Positions 1 through 8,200 of a stretch of DNA of 39,340 nt are shown here, in pieces (position 1 is the stretch's first letter; every line of letters starts with the position of its first letter). The notes beneath the pieces are model-generated. The model was not told where the DNA came from, made no database searches, and saw nothing but the letters and a program-made list of their open reading frames with translations. The translations under genes and the position numbers were made by a program. The DNA comes from Bacteroidaceae bacterium. Lineage in GTDB: Bacteria; Bacteroidota; Bacteroidia; Bacteroidales; Bacteroidaceae. The stretch covers positions 1 through 39,340 of the forward strand of contig JAFQNW010000027.1 of NCBI GenBank assembly GCA_017420875.1, in the 5' to 3' direction.

Positions 1-1200
1 GCTTACATCCTTGCCGTCAATCCAAACATCTTGGGCGAAACCGGGATGGATAAAGGAGCTTTGTTCACGACCACCGTATTGATGTCGGCTTTGCCCACCA
101 TCTTCATGGCTCTTTATGCCAAGCTTCCCCTTGCCTTGGCACCGGGGATGGGCCTGAATGCTTTCTTTGCCTATACCGTCTGTCTGGTAATGGGCTATTC
201 ATGGCAATTTGCCCTAACTGCTGTATTTCTGGAAGGACTTGTATTCTTGCTCTTGACTGTGACCAATCTGCGTGAAAAGATTGTGGATGTCATCCCCCAT
301 GCCCTGAAGAATGCCATCGGTGCCGGCATCGGACTTTACATCGCCTTTATCGGCTTGCAGGGTGCCGGTATCATTGTGAACAACGATGCCACCTTGGTTA
401 GTTTGGGTGACTTAACTTCCGGCTCGGCCCTTTTGGGAGCCATCGGTATCATTGTCACTTCCATCTTGTTGGTCAAGAATGTGAAGGGGGCACTTCTTTG
501 GGGTATTTTGATTACAACACTTATCGGCATCCCTTTGGGTGTAACCAAAATCAGCGGTGTGTTCAGCACCCCTCCTTCCATTGAGCCTATCTTCTTGCAA
601 TTCGAATGGGAGCAAGTCTTTACAAAGGAGATGGTCATCATCGTGTTCACCTTTTTGTTTGTCGACTTGTTCGATTGTATCGGCACCGTTATCGGAGTAG
701 CCAATCGTGCCAATCTGATAAAGGAAGACGGCAAGATTCCTCACCTGAAAGAAGTGTTTATGGTCGACTCTATTTCTACGGCTGCAGGTGCCGCCATGGG
801 TACCAGTACGGTAGCTGTGTATGTAGAGAGTGCCGCCGGTGTAAACGAAGGCGGACGTAGCGGACTGACGGCTTTTGTTACCGGCATCTGTTTCATACTG
901 GCCTTGTTCTTTGCTCCGCTTTTCCTAGCTATCCCGGCCTCGGCTACTACCCCCGTATTGGTATTGGTAGGGCTGATGATGATGAGTTCCGTGCTGAAAA
1001 TCAACTTCGACGATTATGCCGAAGCTATCCCGGCATTTGTTTGCATCCTTTTCATGCCTCTCACCTATAGCATTTCCGACGGTATCGTATTGGGACACCT
1101 CAGCTATATATTCATTAATTTATTAAGTGGAAATTTCAAGAAGATGTCCATCGGCATGTACATCCTGGCAGCATTCTTCCTTATCAAATTCCTTGTTTAA
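1..1200 (+). CDS. NCS2-family purine permease, 5' end cut off by the window
   Basis: Inner-membrane nucleobase permease of the NCS2/AzgA type, which imports hypoxanthine, guanine or adenine. The reading frame is open from base 1 (AYILAVNPNIL...), so the true start lies upstream; in this family roughly 40 residues would be missing. The visible part holds many hydrophobic segments and family signatures: VNPNIL near the start, ALAPGMGLNAFF at about residues 45-56, and FLFVDLFDCIGT in the second half, where NCS2 proteins carry substrate-binding acidic residues. The next gene, 62 bases downstream on the same strand, is hypoxanthine phosphoribosyltransferase, which would trap the imported base as IMP or GMP. 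The family is clear; the exact substrate is inferred from this neighbour. Confidence 0.9.
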   Translation, partial: AYILAVNPNILGETGMDKGALFTTTVLMSALPTIFMALYAKLPLALAPGMGLNAFFAYTVCLVMGYSWQFALTAVFLEGLVFLLLTVTNLREKIVDVIPHALKNAIGAGIGLYIAFIGLQGAGIIVNNDATLVSLGDLTSGSALLGAIGIIVTSILLVKNVKGALLWGILITTLIGIPLGVTKISGVFSTPPSIEPIFLQFEWEQVFTKEMVIIVFTFLFVDLFDCIGTVIGVANRANLIKEDGKIPHLKEVFMVDSISTAAGAAMGTSTVAVYVESAAGVNEGGRSGLTAFVTGICFILALFFAPLFLAIPASATTPVLVLVGLMMMSSVLKINFDDYAEAIPAFVCILFMPLTYSISDGIVLGHLSYIFINLLSGNFKKMSIGMYILAAFFLIKFLV

Positions 1201-1262
1201 ACAGAAGAATCAACCCGTATTTTGAACCTTTTAAATAAAAACACATATAAAAAGATTGCCTT

Positions 1263-1802
1263 ATGAATACAGTTGTACAAGTCAAGGACAAGAAATTTGC
1301 TCTTTACATCTCGGACGAAAAGATTCAGAAGAGAGTCAAGGAAGTAGCTCACCAACTTGACGAAGACTTGAGAAAGAAGAATCCGCTATTCCTCGTTATA
1401 TTGAACGGTTCGTTCGTTTTTGCAGCCGACTTGTTGCGTAACATCAATTTCCCTTGCGAAATCAGCTTCGTAAAGATGGCATCGTATGATGGTACCGCCA
1501 GCACCGGCGAAGTAAAACACCTCATCGGGCTGAACGAAAACGTAACTGGACGTAGCGTGGTGATTGTGGAAGACATCATCGAATCGGGTACTACCATGAA
1601 GGAAATGCTCCGCATGCTGGGCGAAAAGAAGCCAAAAGAAGTGTATATCACCTCGCTTTTCGTAAAGCCGCGATGCTTGAAGGTAGACCTCAAAATCGAT
1701 TACCGTTGCTTCGATATCGAAGACGATTTCATCGTTGGATACGGACTTGACTACGACCACGAAGGTCGAAACTTACCGCACATCTATCAAGTTATAGAAT
1801 AA
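1263..1802 (+). CDS. hpt: Hypoxanthine phosphoribosyltransferase
   Basis: Cytoplasmic purine-salvage enzyme that joins PRPP to hypoxanthine (and usually guanine), giving IMP or GMP. The protein has 179 residues, normal for bacterial Hpt. The PRPP-binding signature VVIVEDIIESGTT sits at about residues 99-111, with the acidic pair E103-D104. LNGSFVFAADL near residue 45 matches the conserved loop after the first strand, and the C-terminal VGYGLDYD is typical of the family. It follows the purine permease by 62 bases, so the pair probably forms an import-and-trap unit. A hairpin with a T-run directly downstream probably ends this transcript before enolase. Confidence 0.95.
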   Translation: MNTVVQVKDKKFALYISDEKIQKRVKEVAHQLDEDLRKKNPLFLVILNGSFVFAADLLRNINFPCEISFVKMASYDGTASTGEVKHLIGLNENVTGRSVVIVEDIIESGTTMKEMLRMLGEKKPKEVYITSLFVKPRCLKVDLKIDYRCFDIEDDFIVGYGLDYDHEGRNLPHIYQVIE

Positions 1803-1810
1803 TTCAATCG

Positions 1811-1840
1811 CCTGAAACGAACAAGTTTCAGCCTTTTTTT
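1811..1840 (+). terminator. Rho-independent terminator after hpt
   Basis: CTGAAAC (1812-1818) and GTTTCAG (1825-1831) form a 7-base-pair stem with a 6-base loop, followed by CC and a run of seven T (1834-1840). It begins about ten bases after the hpt stop codon. Confidence 0.75.
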
Positions 1841-1850
1841 GTTTCTTTGA

Positions 1851-3158
<1,308 letters not shown>

Positions 3159-3214
3159 AATTATCCCTAACAGTATATCAAATTCTCGCCAGGAATCTCA
3201 GATTTAATATTGAA

Positions 3215-3248
3215 TACGCGAAGGCGTTTTTCGTTTCGCCTTCGCGTA
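3215..3248. repeat. Perfect 12-bp palindromic hairpin downstream of enolase
   Basis: TACGCGAAGGCG (3215-3226) and its exact complement (3237-3248) flank a T-rich 10-base loop. No T-run follows on either strand, so it is not a textbook terminator, although it may protect or end the eno transcript. The 13 bases AATACGCGAAGGC (3213-3225) recur in the ribH terminator at 18751-18763. Confidence 0.7.
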
Positions 3249-3276
3249 CAAGAAAATTAAATCCCACATAAAAATG

Positions 3277-3386
3277 GAAAGGGGGTGTGCCATAATAGAA
3301 AACCAATGTCAATGTGTTGTTGAGGACTTCGTTCAGGATGACACGACATTTTGACGGCAATTCTAAATTTTGACACAGCCTCTTTC
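3277..3386. mobile_element. Possible 110-bp MITE or decayed IS ends between eno and the sialidase-fold gene
   Basis: The left end reads GAAAGGGGGTGTGCCATAAT. The reverse complement of the right end reads GAAAGAGGCTGTGTCAAAAT. These match at about 16 of 20 positions in inverted orientation, as expected of imperfect terminal inverted repeats. No open reading frame of note and no clear target duplication is seen. The inside carries a 14-base sequence repeated elsewhere in the window (3333-3346). The call as a miniature or remnant element is inference. Confidence 0.4.
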
Positions 3387-3394
3387 AGCTTTAC

Positions 3395-4423
3395 TTACTT
3401 GAAAATATCCATCGGTATCTTGGCCAAGAAAATGGATGCATTTGCAGAGGCATGCGAAGCATAGTAGCTGATCCACAACTCGTTACCCACGGTGATAATA
3501 CCCGGATAACTGCAGTCCCCACCCGATGGAAGCACCAACACCTCCTCCATGTAGCCGTTATCCTTGCCGATGTAGACGCAGGTCTTCTCGGCACCCGGTA
3601 TGGCATAGTTGCGTGTAGCCATCACCATGCGATTGTCTTCCAGGAAGATATAATCCTGTCCACCCAGACGCAAGCCCATCTTCTTCCATTGCCAGTCGGT
3701 GAACGGTGCTTCGCTGACACCCCACCATCCGCGTGTATCGCCTGCCTCGCGACGTACCATGATAGACATGCGTCCGTCGGGCATAAAACGTATGGTAGAC
3801 TCATTCGGCGAGCCGTCTACCTCCAGCTTCTTGATGACCTCGTACCGCTTTCCGTCGGTAGTCTTCACCAGCCACAACTCGTTGCCCTGTGGTGTCGAGT
3901 TATAGCTTGCAGCGTAGCCCACGCCCTCGTGCCAGGTTACACGCCATATCCAGTCACGCTTCGAAGTCATCCGTGCGTCGAGCACAGCCGGTTCGGGGGT
4001 CGTGAAAGTCTTGCCGTCCTCGCTGAACATCACATGAGGGATGCAAGCCTCGAGCCGGCGATTGCGGTAGATGGAACCTCCGATGGTTACCAGCATGCGT
4101 CCGTCGGGCATCACCGACAGTTTCGGGTCTCGCAAGTCCACGCCCTCCAGACCGATGTAAGCCACCGATTCCCACTTATCGCCGTCGTCCGACACCAAAA
4201 TGCGAATCTTGCCTTCTGCCTTACCGTCTTTGTCGAAGACATGCGTAGCCCCCTCGCGGAACGAGCAGTAGTAGCGACCCTTGAACGGGATAATCGAGGT
4301 AAAGGCACAATGATTGCCCGTATCCCAAATCTTGTTTACCGAGAAACTGATTTGCTGTGCCGATGCGGGCATAACAACCAACAGCACAGCCACATAGAAT
4401 AGAATGGAACTCAACTTTTTCAT
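3395..4423 (-). CDS. Secreted sialidase-fold (BNR/Asp-box) protein
   Basis: A 342-residue exported protein with a signal peptide (MKKLSSILFY..., cleavage expected after the ASA at about residues 20-22). Two Asp-box like turns, SDDGDKW (78-84) and SEDGKTF (134-140), and repeated strand patterns such as MPDGRM indicate a six-bladed sialidase-superfamily propeller. Arginines in FREG (R56) and in RDP (R98) could belong to the active site, but I cannot assign a complete sialidase catalytic set, so substrate and activity stay open. It is a single gene flanked by repeat debris on one side and a tRNA operon on the other. A Bacteroides-type -7 motif lies upstream at 4479-4486. Proteins of this kind commonly act on glycans in the periplasm or at the surface. 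Confidence 0.75.
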   Translation of the reverse strand: MKKLSSILFYVAVLLVVMPASAQQISFSVNKIWDTGNHCAFTSIIPFKGRYYCSFREGATHVFDKDGKAEGKIRILVSDDGDKWESVAYIGLEGVDLRDPKLSVMPDGRMLVTIGGSIYRNRRLEACIPHVMFSEDGKTFTTPEPAVLDARMTSKRDWIWRVTWHEGVGYAASYNSTPQGNELWLVKTTDGKRYEVIKKLEVDGSPNESTIRFMPDGRMSIMVRREAGDTRGWWGVSEAPFTDWQWKKMGLRLGGQDYIFLEDNRMVMATRNYAIPGAEKTCVYIGKDNGYMEEVLVLPSGGDCSYPGIITVGNELWISYYASHASANASIFLAKIPMDIFK

Positions 4424-4478
4424 AGATAGATATATTTAAGGTTTTTATTTTGTCCATAATTCACAGGGCGCAACCAAA

Positions 4479-4486
4479 CAAAAATA
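4479..4486 (-). promoter_or_regulatory. Candidate -7 box for the sialidase-fold gene
   Basis: On the minus strand this reads TATTTTTG, matching TAnnTTTG, about 55 bases before the start codon. No clear upstream TTG is seen at the usual spacing. Confidence 0.4.
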
Positions 4487-4509
4487 AGCATTTTTTCGGA
4501 AACGGACAC

Positions 4510-4540
4510 AAAAAAAGGAGCTACAAACTTGTAACTCCTT
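4510..4540 (-). terminator. Terminator of the SRP RNA / tRNA-Thr / tRNA-Pro operon
   Basis: On the minus strand AAGGAGTTAC and GTAGCTCCTT pair over 10 bases (one G-T wobble) around a 6-base loop, followed by a T-rich tail. It lies a few bases after the 3' end of tRNA-Pro, as expected for the end of the RNA operon. Confidence 0.8.
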
Positions 4541-4545
4541 CTGTG

Positions 4546-4620
4546 TCGGGGTAGCGGGATTCGAACCCACGACCCCCTGCTCCCAAAGCAGGTGCGCTAA
4601 CCGGACTGCGCTACACCCCG
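4546..4620 (-). tRNA. tRNA-Pro (anticodon TGG)
   Basis: 75-base cloverleaf on the minus strand. Acceptor CGGGGTG pairs with TACCCCG (one wobble), the anticodon stem is CCTGC/GCAGG, the loop is TTTGGGA with anticodon TGG, and the T loop is TTCGAAT. No CCA is encoded after the discriminator A. It is the last gene of the minus-strand RNA operon. Confidence 0.95.
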
Positions 4621-4637
4621 AACGTTGTTGTTTTTTG

Positions 4638-4711
4638 AGCCTCTTGTCGGATTCGAACCAACGACCCCGAGATTACAAATCACGTGCTCTGGCCAACTGA
4701 GCTAAAGAGGC
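4638..4711 (-). tRNA. tRNA-Thr (anticodon TGT)
   Basis: 74-base cloverleaf on the minus strand. Acceptor GCCTCTT pairs with AAGAGGC, the D arm is GCTC/GAGC, the anticodon loop is TTTGTAA (anticodon TGT), and the T arm is GTTGG/CCGAC with loop TTCGAAT. The anticodon stem CGTGA/TCTCG contains a central T-T mismatch (29-41). CCA is not encoded. It begins four bases after the end of the SRP RNA. Confidence 0.93.
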
Positions 4712-4715
4712 GGGT

Positions 4716-4809
4716 GGGAAGCTAACTATATCGCGCCGCTACGACCTGCTACCTTTGCTGCGGTCAAGCCCTGGAGGATTCACAAGGAGCTGGCCGTATA
4801 GGACTTCCC
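4716..4809 (-). ncRNA. ffs: Signal recognition particle RNA, small bacterial type
   Basis: The minus strand folds into a long rod. The 5' GGGAAG (4804-4809) pairs with 3' CTTCCC (4716-4721), and inner pairing includes CTATA with TATAG and CGGCC with GGCGCG. The tip carries CCAGGGCTTGACC, GCAGCAAA and GGTAGCAGG, resembling the SRP domain IV where AGCAG faces the asymmetric loop bound by Ffh. The tip differs from the Enterobacteria form (GGAA tetraloop). It starts about 20 bases after a strong promoter and is followed after four bases by tRNA-Thr. The ends are estimated from pairing; a covariance-model search would settle them. Confidence 0.75.
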
Positions 4810-4827
4810 ATTTCGTTTTAGCGAGTG

Positions 4828-4857
4828 CAAAGGTAGACATTATTTTCGAATCAGCAA
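4828..4857 (-). promoter_or_regulatory. Bacteroides-type promoter of the SRP RNA / tRNA operon
   Basis: On the minus strand TTG (4855-4857), a 19-base spacer, then TACCTTTG (4828-4835). Both elements fit the Bacteroides primary-sigma consensus, and the SRP RNA 5' end lies about 20 bases further on. Confidence 0.75.
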
Positions 4858-4941
4858 TGCCCAAACGCACATTTTTTTGAAATTCGTACTAAAATCACAT
4901 TTTTTCACGCCCTTTTATAGCAGTGATTACCATAAAAGCAG

Positions 4942-4949
4942 TACTTTTG
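4942..4949 (+). promoter_or_regulatory. -7 box for the DUF4199-to-apbE gene run
   Basis: TACTTTTG matches TAnnTTTG, 22 bases before the ATG at 4972. No clear -33 TTG is visible. It is the best candidate promoter for the gene run that follows. Confidence 0.5.
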
Positions 4950-4971
4950 TAGAATACTTAAAACAATCATA

Positions 4972-5505
4972 ATGACCGAAAAGAAACCTACCCTCCAAAA
5001 GCATGCCATGCGATATGGCACCCTGATGGGAATATTCTGGACACTGAAGTTCGTATTGTTTCCGCTGGGCATGCACACGCCGATGCTACTGATGGCATTT
5101 TTCCTACTGACACTCATCGTGCCGGTGGCAGGCTTCTTCTTTGCCCGCCAGTTCCGCGACCAAGAGTGCGAAGGCACCATCAACTTCTCACGGGCATTTG
5201 TATTCACCTGCTCCATGTACATGTTTGCAGCCCTGTTTACTGCAGTGACCCATTACATTTACTTTAGATACCTGGACAACGGATTGATTATCGGCACCTA
5301 TCAGGATATGCTGAACCAAATGAGTGCCATGAGTATTGGCACTATGAAGGAATCCATCGAGCAATTCCAACAGGCTTTGGACGTGATTGCCAGCCTATCA
5401 CCGCTGGACATTACCATACAACTGATTACACAAAACTTCTTCTATTGCACCATGATAGCCGTACCAACCGCACTCATCGTGATGCGTAAACCTCAAAAAC
5501 AATAA
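4972..5505 (+). CDS. DUF4199 inner-membrane protein
   Basis: 177-residue membrane protein resembling the DUF4199 family of Bacteroidota; its function is unknown. Four hydrophobic segments are visible: about residues 17-33 (GTLMGIFWTLKFVLFP), 36-62, 75-100, and 150-170 near the C-terminus. The charged stretch FARQFRDQECEGTINFSRAF between segments two and three is typical of the family. Six bases separate it from the glycosyltransferase, so the two are almost certainly co-transcribed. The same pairing of a DUF4199 gene with a polyprenyl-phosphate GT2 gene is, from memory, common in Bacteroidota, which suggests a role in envelope glycosylation; that role is inference. Confidence 0.8.
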   Translation: MTEKKPTLQKHAMRYGTLMGIFWTLKFVLFPLGMHTPMLLMAFFLLTLIVPVAGFFFARQFRDQECEGTINFSRAFVFTCSMYMFAALFTAVTHYIYFRYLDNGLIIGTYQDMLNQMSAMSIGTMKESIEQFQQALDVIASLSPLDITIQLITQNFFYCTMIAVPTALIVMRKPQKQ

Positions 5506-5511
5506 AAGAGC

Positions 5512-6462
5512 ATGGACATTTCTGTAGTGATACCTTTATACAATGAGGAAGAATCGTTGCCCGAACTCCACGCATGGATCAAGCGAGTGATGGACAAGAA
5601 CGGCTTGAGCTATGAAGTAATATTCGTAAACGACGGAAGTACCGACCACTCGTGGCAGGTCATCGAACAGTTGGCCACACAGTCAGAGCATGTCAAAGGA
5701 ATCAAATTCCGTCGCAACTACGGCAAGTCGCCGGCCTTATACTGCGGTTTCGAAAAGGCTCAGGGCGATGTGGTCATCACCATGGATGCTGACTTGCAGG
5801 ACAGCCCCGACGAAATTCCGGAACTCTATCGGATGATTACCAAAGACGGTTACGACCTGGTGTCAGGATACAAGAAGAAGCGTTATGACCCGTTATCAAA
5901 GACCTTGCCAACCAAACTTTTTAACGCCACCGCACGCACCGTTTCGGGCATCAAGAACCTGCACGACTTCAATTGCGGCCTGAAGGCTTACCGACGCGAA
6001 GTGGTGAAGAACATCGAGGTGTATGGCGAAATGCACCGATACATCCCCTACCTGGCCAAGAATGCCGGTTTCAAGAAGATTGGCGAAAAAGTGGTGCAAC
6101 ATCAGGCACGGAGATACGGCACAACCAAGTTCGGGTTGAACCGTTTCGTGAACGGATATTTGGACTTGATATCATTGTGGTTCTTGTCCAAGTTTGGCGT
6201 AAAGCCGATGCACATTTTCGGATTCTTGGGCTCGTTGATGTTTGTATTCGGATTTATCGCCGTAGTCTTTGTGGGTGCACACAAACTTTATGCCATGTAT
6301 AGCGGCCTGCCCTACACGCTGGTGACCGATTCGCCTTACTTCTACCTGGCACTCACCACCATGATATTGGGCACCCAGCTGTTCTTGGCCGGCTTCCTGG
6401 GTGAAATGATTGCACGAAATGCCCCCGAAAGAAACAATTACCAAATAGAAAAGGAGCTATAA
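5512..6462 (+). CDS. GT2 glycosyltransferase of the DPM1/GtrB type
   Basis: 316-residue membrane-anchored glycosyltransferase of the dolichyl-phosphate-mannose synthase / GtrB / ArnC group. Such enzymes move a sugar from a nucleotide sugar onto polyprenyl phosphate at the cytoplasmic face. The N-terminus MDISVVIPLYNEEESL and VNDGSTD (39-45) form the nucleotide-binding part. The DxD motif is D92-A-D94 within DADLQDSPDE. Two C-terminal membrane segments lie at about 234-258 and 276-300, as in GtrB-like enzymes. The sugar and the final acceptor cannot be read from the sequence. It sits between a DUF4199 gene and a lipoprotein gene that starts two bases later. Confidence 0.88.
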   Translation: MDISVVIPLYNEEESLPELHAWIKRVMDKNGLSYEVIFVNDGSTDHSWQVIEQLATQSEHVKGIKFRRNYGKSPALYCGFEKAQGDVVITMDADLQDSPDEIPELYRMITKDGYDLVSGYKKKRYDPLSKTLPTKLFNATARTVSGIKNLHDFNCGLKAYRREVVKNIEVYGEMHRYIPYLAKNAGFKKIGEKVVQHQARRYGTTKFGLNRFVNGYLDLISLWFLSKFGVKPMHIFGFLGSLMFVFGFIAVVFVGAHKLYAMYSGLPYTLVTDSPYFYLALTTMILGTQLFLAGFLGEMIARNAPERNNYQIEKEL

Positions 6463-6464
6463 CC

Positions 6465-6962
6465 ATGAAAAGAATACCAGCCTACATACTGATGCTCTTC
6501 GTCGCAATAAGCGGATGGTTTGCCCCGGGATGCAGCGATAGCGATTGTCCGCTCACCACCCTCTCGGTAGCCCGATTCGACTTCCTGGACAGCAAGACAC
6601 ACAAAACCGTCACCCTGACCAATGGGGCGATGATAACCGGATTGATACGCATCGACAACCAATTGGACATAGATACGGTGTTCAACCAGGCCAGCAGTTA
6701 CATGAGTCTGCCACTGAGCTATACCGACCAAACCACCTACGTGATGCATTATTCAGAAACCTTGCGAGATACCATCGAAGTGACGCACAAGAACATTCCT
6801 TTCGTGAAAGATATTGAATGTGGTACCATGATGTTTCACGAAGTGGAAAACATGCGATACACAACCAATGTATTGGACTCCGTTGTACTTGTAAACCCTC
6901 AGATAGACAATGAAGAAAAGACTAATTTCTACATATATTACAGGACTGCTGATGATGAGTAG
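6465..6962 (+). CDS. DUF6452-like lipoprotein
   Basis: 165-residue predicted lipoprotein of unknown function. MKRIPAYILMLFVAISGWFA is the signal sequence and C23 in FAPGC is the expected lipidated cysteine. The mature part is short, beta-rich and without catalytic motifs. I assign it to DUF6452 from general resemblance and because it precedes a DUF6048 gene, the usual partner. The last 53 bases overlap the start of that gene in another frame (6910-6962), which implies translational coupling. It is probably a periplasmic or outer-membrane-attached protein. Confidence 0.7.
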   Translation: MKRIPAYILMLFVAISGWFAPGCSDSDCPLTTLSVARFDFLDSKTHKTVTLTNGAMITGLIRIDNQLDIDTVFNQASSYMSLPLSYTDQTTYVMHYSETLRDTIEVTHKNIPFVKDIECGTMMFHEVENMRYTTNVLDSVVLVNPQIDNEEKTNFYIYYRTADDE

Positions 6963-7617
6963 TCTTTGGGGAGTGACCTCTCCCTTGGCTGCTCAGGAAA
7001 AAGTCCTTGCCACATCGGCCGACAAGCCCAAACTGTTCCTTTATCAAGGCATGTTCGTGGGAGTGGATTTGTATGGCCCTGCGACACATGCATTGGGAAG
7101 TGATTTCTTGAGTAGCGAGGTGAGCCTAGAGGCCAACCTCAGCAATAAGTATTTCCCCGTTGTGGAAATAGGCTACGGAAAAACGGATGCCACAGACGAT
7201 GAAACCGACATCCACTTCAAGACATCGGCTCCCTATTTTCGGATAGGGGCAGGCTACAATGTCTTCCACAAGAAGCCTCATCTGCCGGGGCAATTCATCA
7301 TCGGGGCACGCTATGGATACAGCTCCTTCAAATACGATGTAGATGCTCCTAGCATGACCGACCCCGTATGGGGAGGCACTACCATCCCCTTCAGCTATCA
7401 AGGTCTGAAAAGCAATGCCAGTTGGTTTGAGCTGGTGGCCAGTCTGAAAACAAACGTGTACAAGAACTTCTATTTGGGACTTTCCGTACGCTACCGGTCG
7501 CTCATCAACGTAAAGAAGAGCGAGCATTCTGACCCTTGGTACATATCGGGATTCGGGAAGAACAAATCGACGAATTTTGGTGTAACTTATAACCTCATTT
7601 ATAAACTACCTTTCTAA
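6910..7617 (+). CDS. DUF6048-like outer-membrane protein
   Basis: 235-residue exported protein resembling DUF6048 of Bacteroidales. The n-region MKKRLIS, hydrophobic core and APLAAQ-like end (LAAQE, about residues 26-30) make a full signal peptide, so the start at 6910 is preferred over the later ATG at 6952 even though it lies inside the upstream gene. The mature chain alternates polar and aromatic residues (YFRIGAGYNVF, GARYGYSSFKY, FYLGLSVRYRSL), and its last residue is F, as in beta-barrel outer-membrane proteins. Function is unknown. It probably works with the lipoprotein encoded just upstream. Confidence 0.72.
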   Translation: MKKRLISTYITGLLMMSSLWGVTSPLAAQEKVLATSADKPKLFLYQGMFVGVDLYGPATHALGSDFLSSEVSLEANLSNKYFPVVEIGYGKTDATDDETDIHFKTSAPYFRIGAGYNVFHKKPHLPGQFIIGARYGYSSFKYDVDAPSMTDPVWGGTTIPFSYQGLKSNASWFELVASLKTNVYKNFYLGLSVRYRSLINVKKSEHSDPWYISGFGKNKSTNFGVTYNLIYKLPF

Positions 7618-7620
7618 CTA

Positions 7621-8190
7621 ATGGGTACTCTGGAAATTTGGCTTTTAGCCTTCAGCCTTGCTATGGATTGCTTTACCGTATCGGTTACCAGTGGGGTAAT
7701 CATGCGACGCATTCATTGGAGCACCGTGCTTACCATGAGCTTCTTCTTTGGGCTCTTTCAGGGACTGATGCCTTTACTGGGATGGTTCAGTGCCAGCCGA
7801 TTCTATCACTTGATTGAAAGTTTCGACCATTGGATTGCATTCGGGCTACTAGCCTTCCTAGGTGTACGCATGATTAAAGAAAGCCTTTGGGGCGATGATG
7901 ACAAATGTTGCTTCGACCCTACTCGTCTGAAAGTGATTCTTACCCTGGCGGTAGCTACCAGCATCGATGCTTTGGCCGTAGGCATATCGTTTGCCTGTAC
8001 CAACATGGACACGTTTTCAGACATTGCCTTGCCCATTATCATCATAGGGGTGGTATCGTTCATCCTTTCCATCATCGGCAATTTGATTGGGGTAAGTTTG
8101 GGCAAGCACATCAATCTCCGGATGGAACTTTGGGGAGGAATCATCCTCATCGGTATCGGTATCCGAATCTTAGTTGAACATCTTTCATAA
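7621..8190 (+). CDS. mntP: Manganese efflux pump MntP
   Basis: 189-residue inner-membrane protein with six hydrophobic segments, the size and topology of MntP, which exports Mn2+ and protects against manganese overload. The two conserved acidic motifs are present: D16 in AMDCFTVSV and D116 in SIDALAVGIS, corresponding to the essential aspartates of E. coli MntP. It begins three bases after DUF6048. No Mn riboswitch or MntR-like site is visible, which fits expression as part of the operon. The apbE gene starts 11 bases downstream at its likely ATG. Confidence 0.92.
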   Translation: MGTLEIWLLAFSLAMDCFTVSVTSGVIMRRIHWSTVLTMSFFFGLFQGLMPLLGWFSASRFYHLIESFDHWIAFGLLAFLGVRMIKESLWGDDDKCCFDPTRLKVILTLAVATSIDALAVGISFACTNMDTFSDIALPIIIIGVVSFILSIIGNLIGVSLGKHINLRMELWGGIILIGIGIRILVEHLS

Positions 8191-8200
8191 ATACATATCC

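Noticed and set aside
3452..4402. 316-codon open frame opposite the sialidase-fold gene
   Set aside because: The minus-strand gene has a signal peptide, Asp boxes and a promoter; the opposite frame has none of these.
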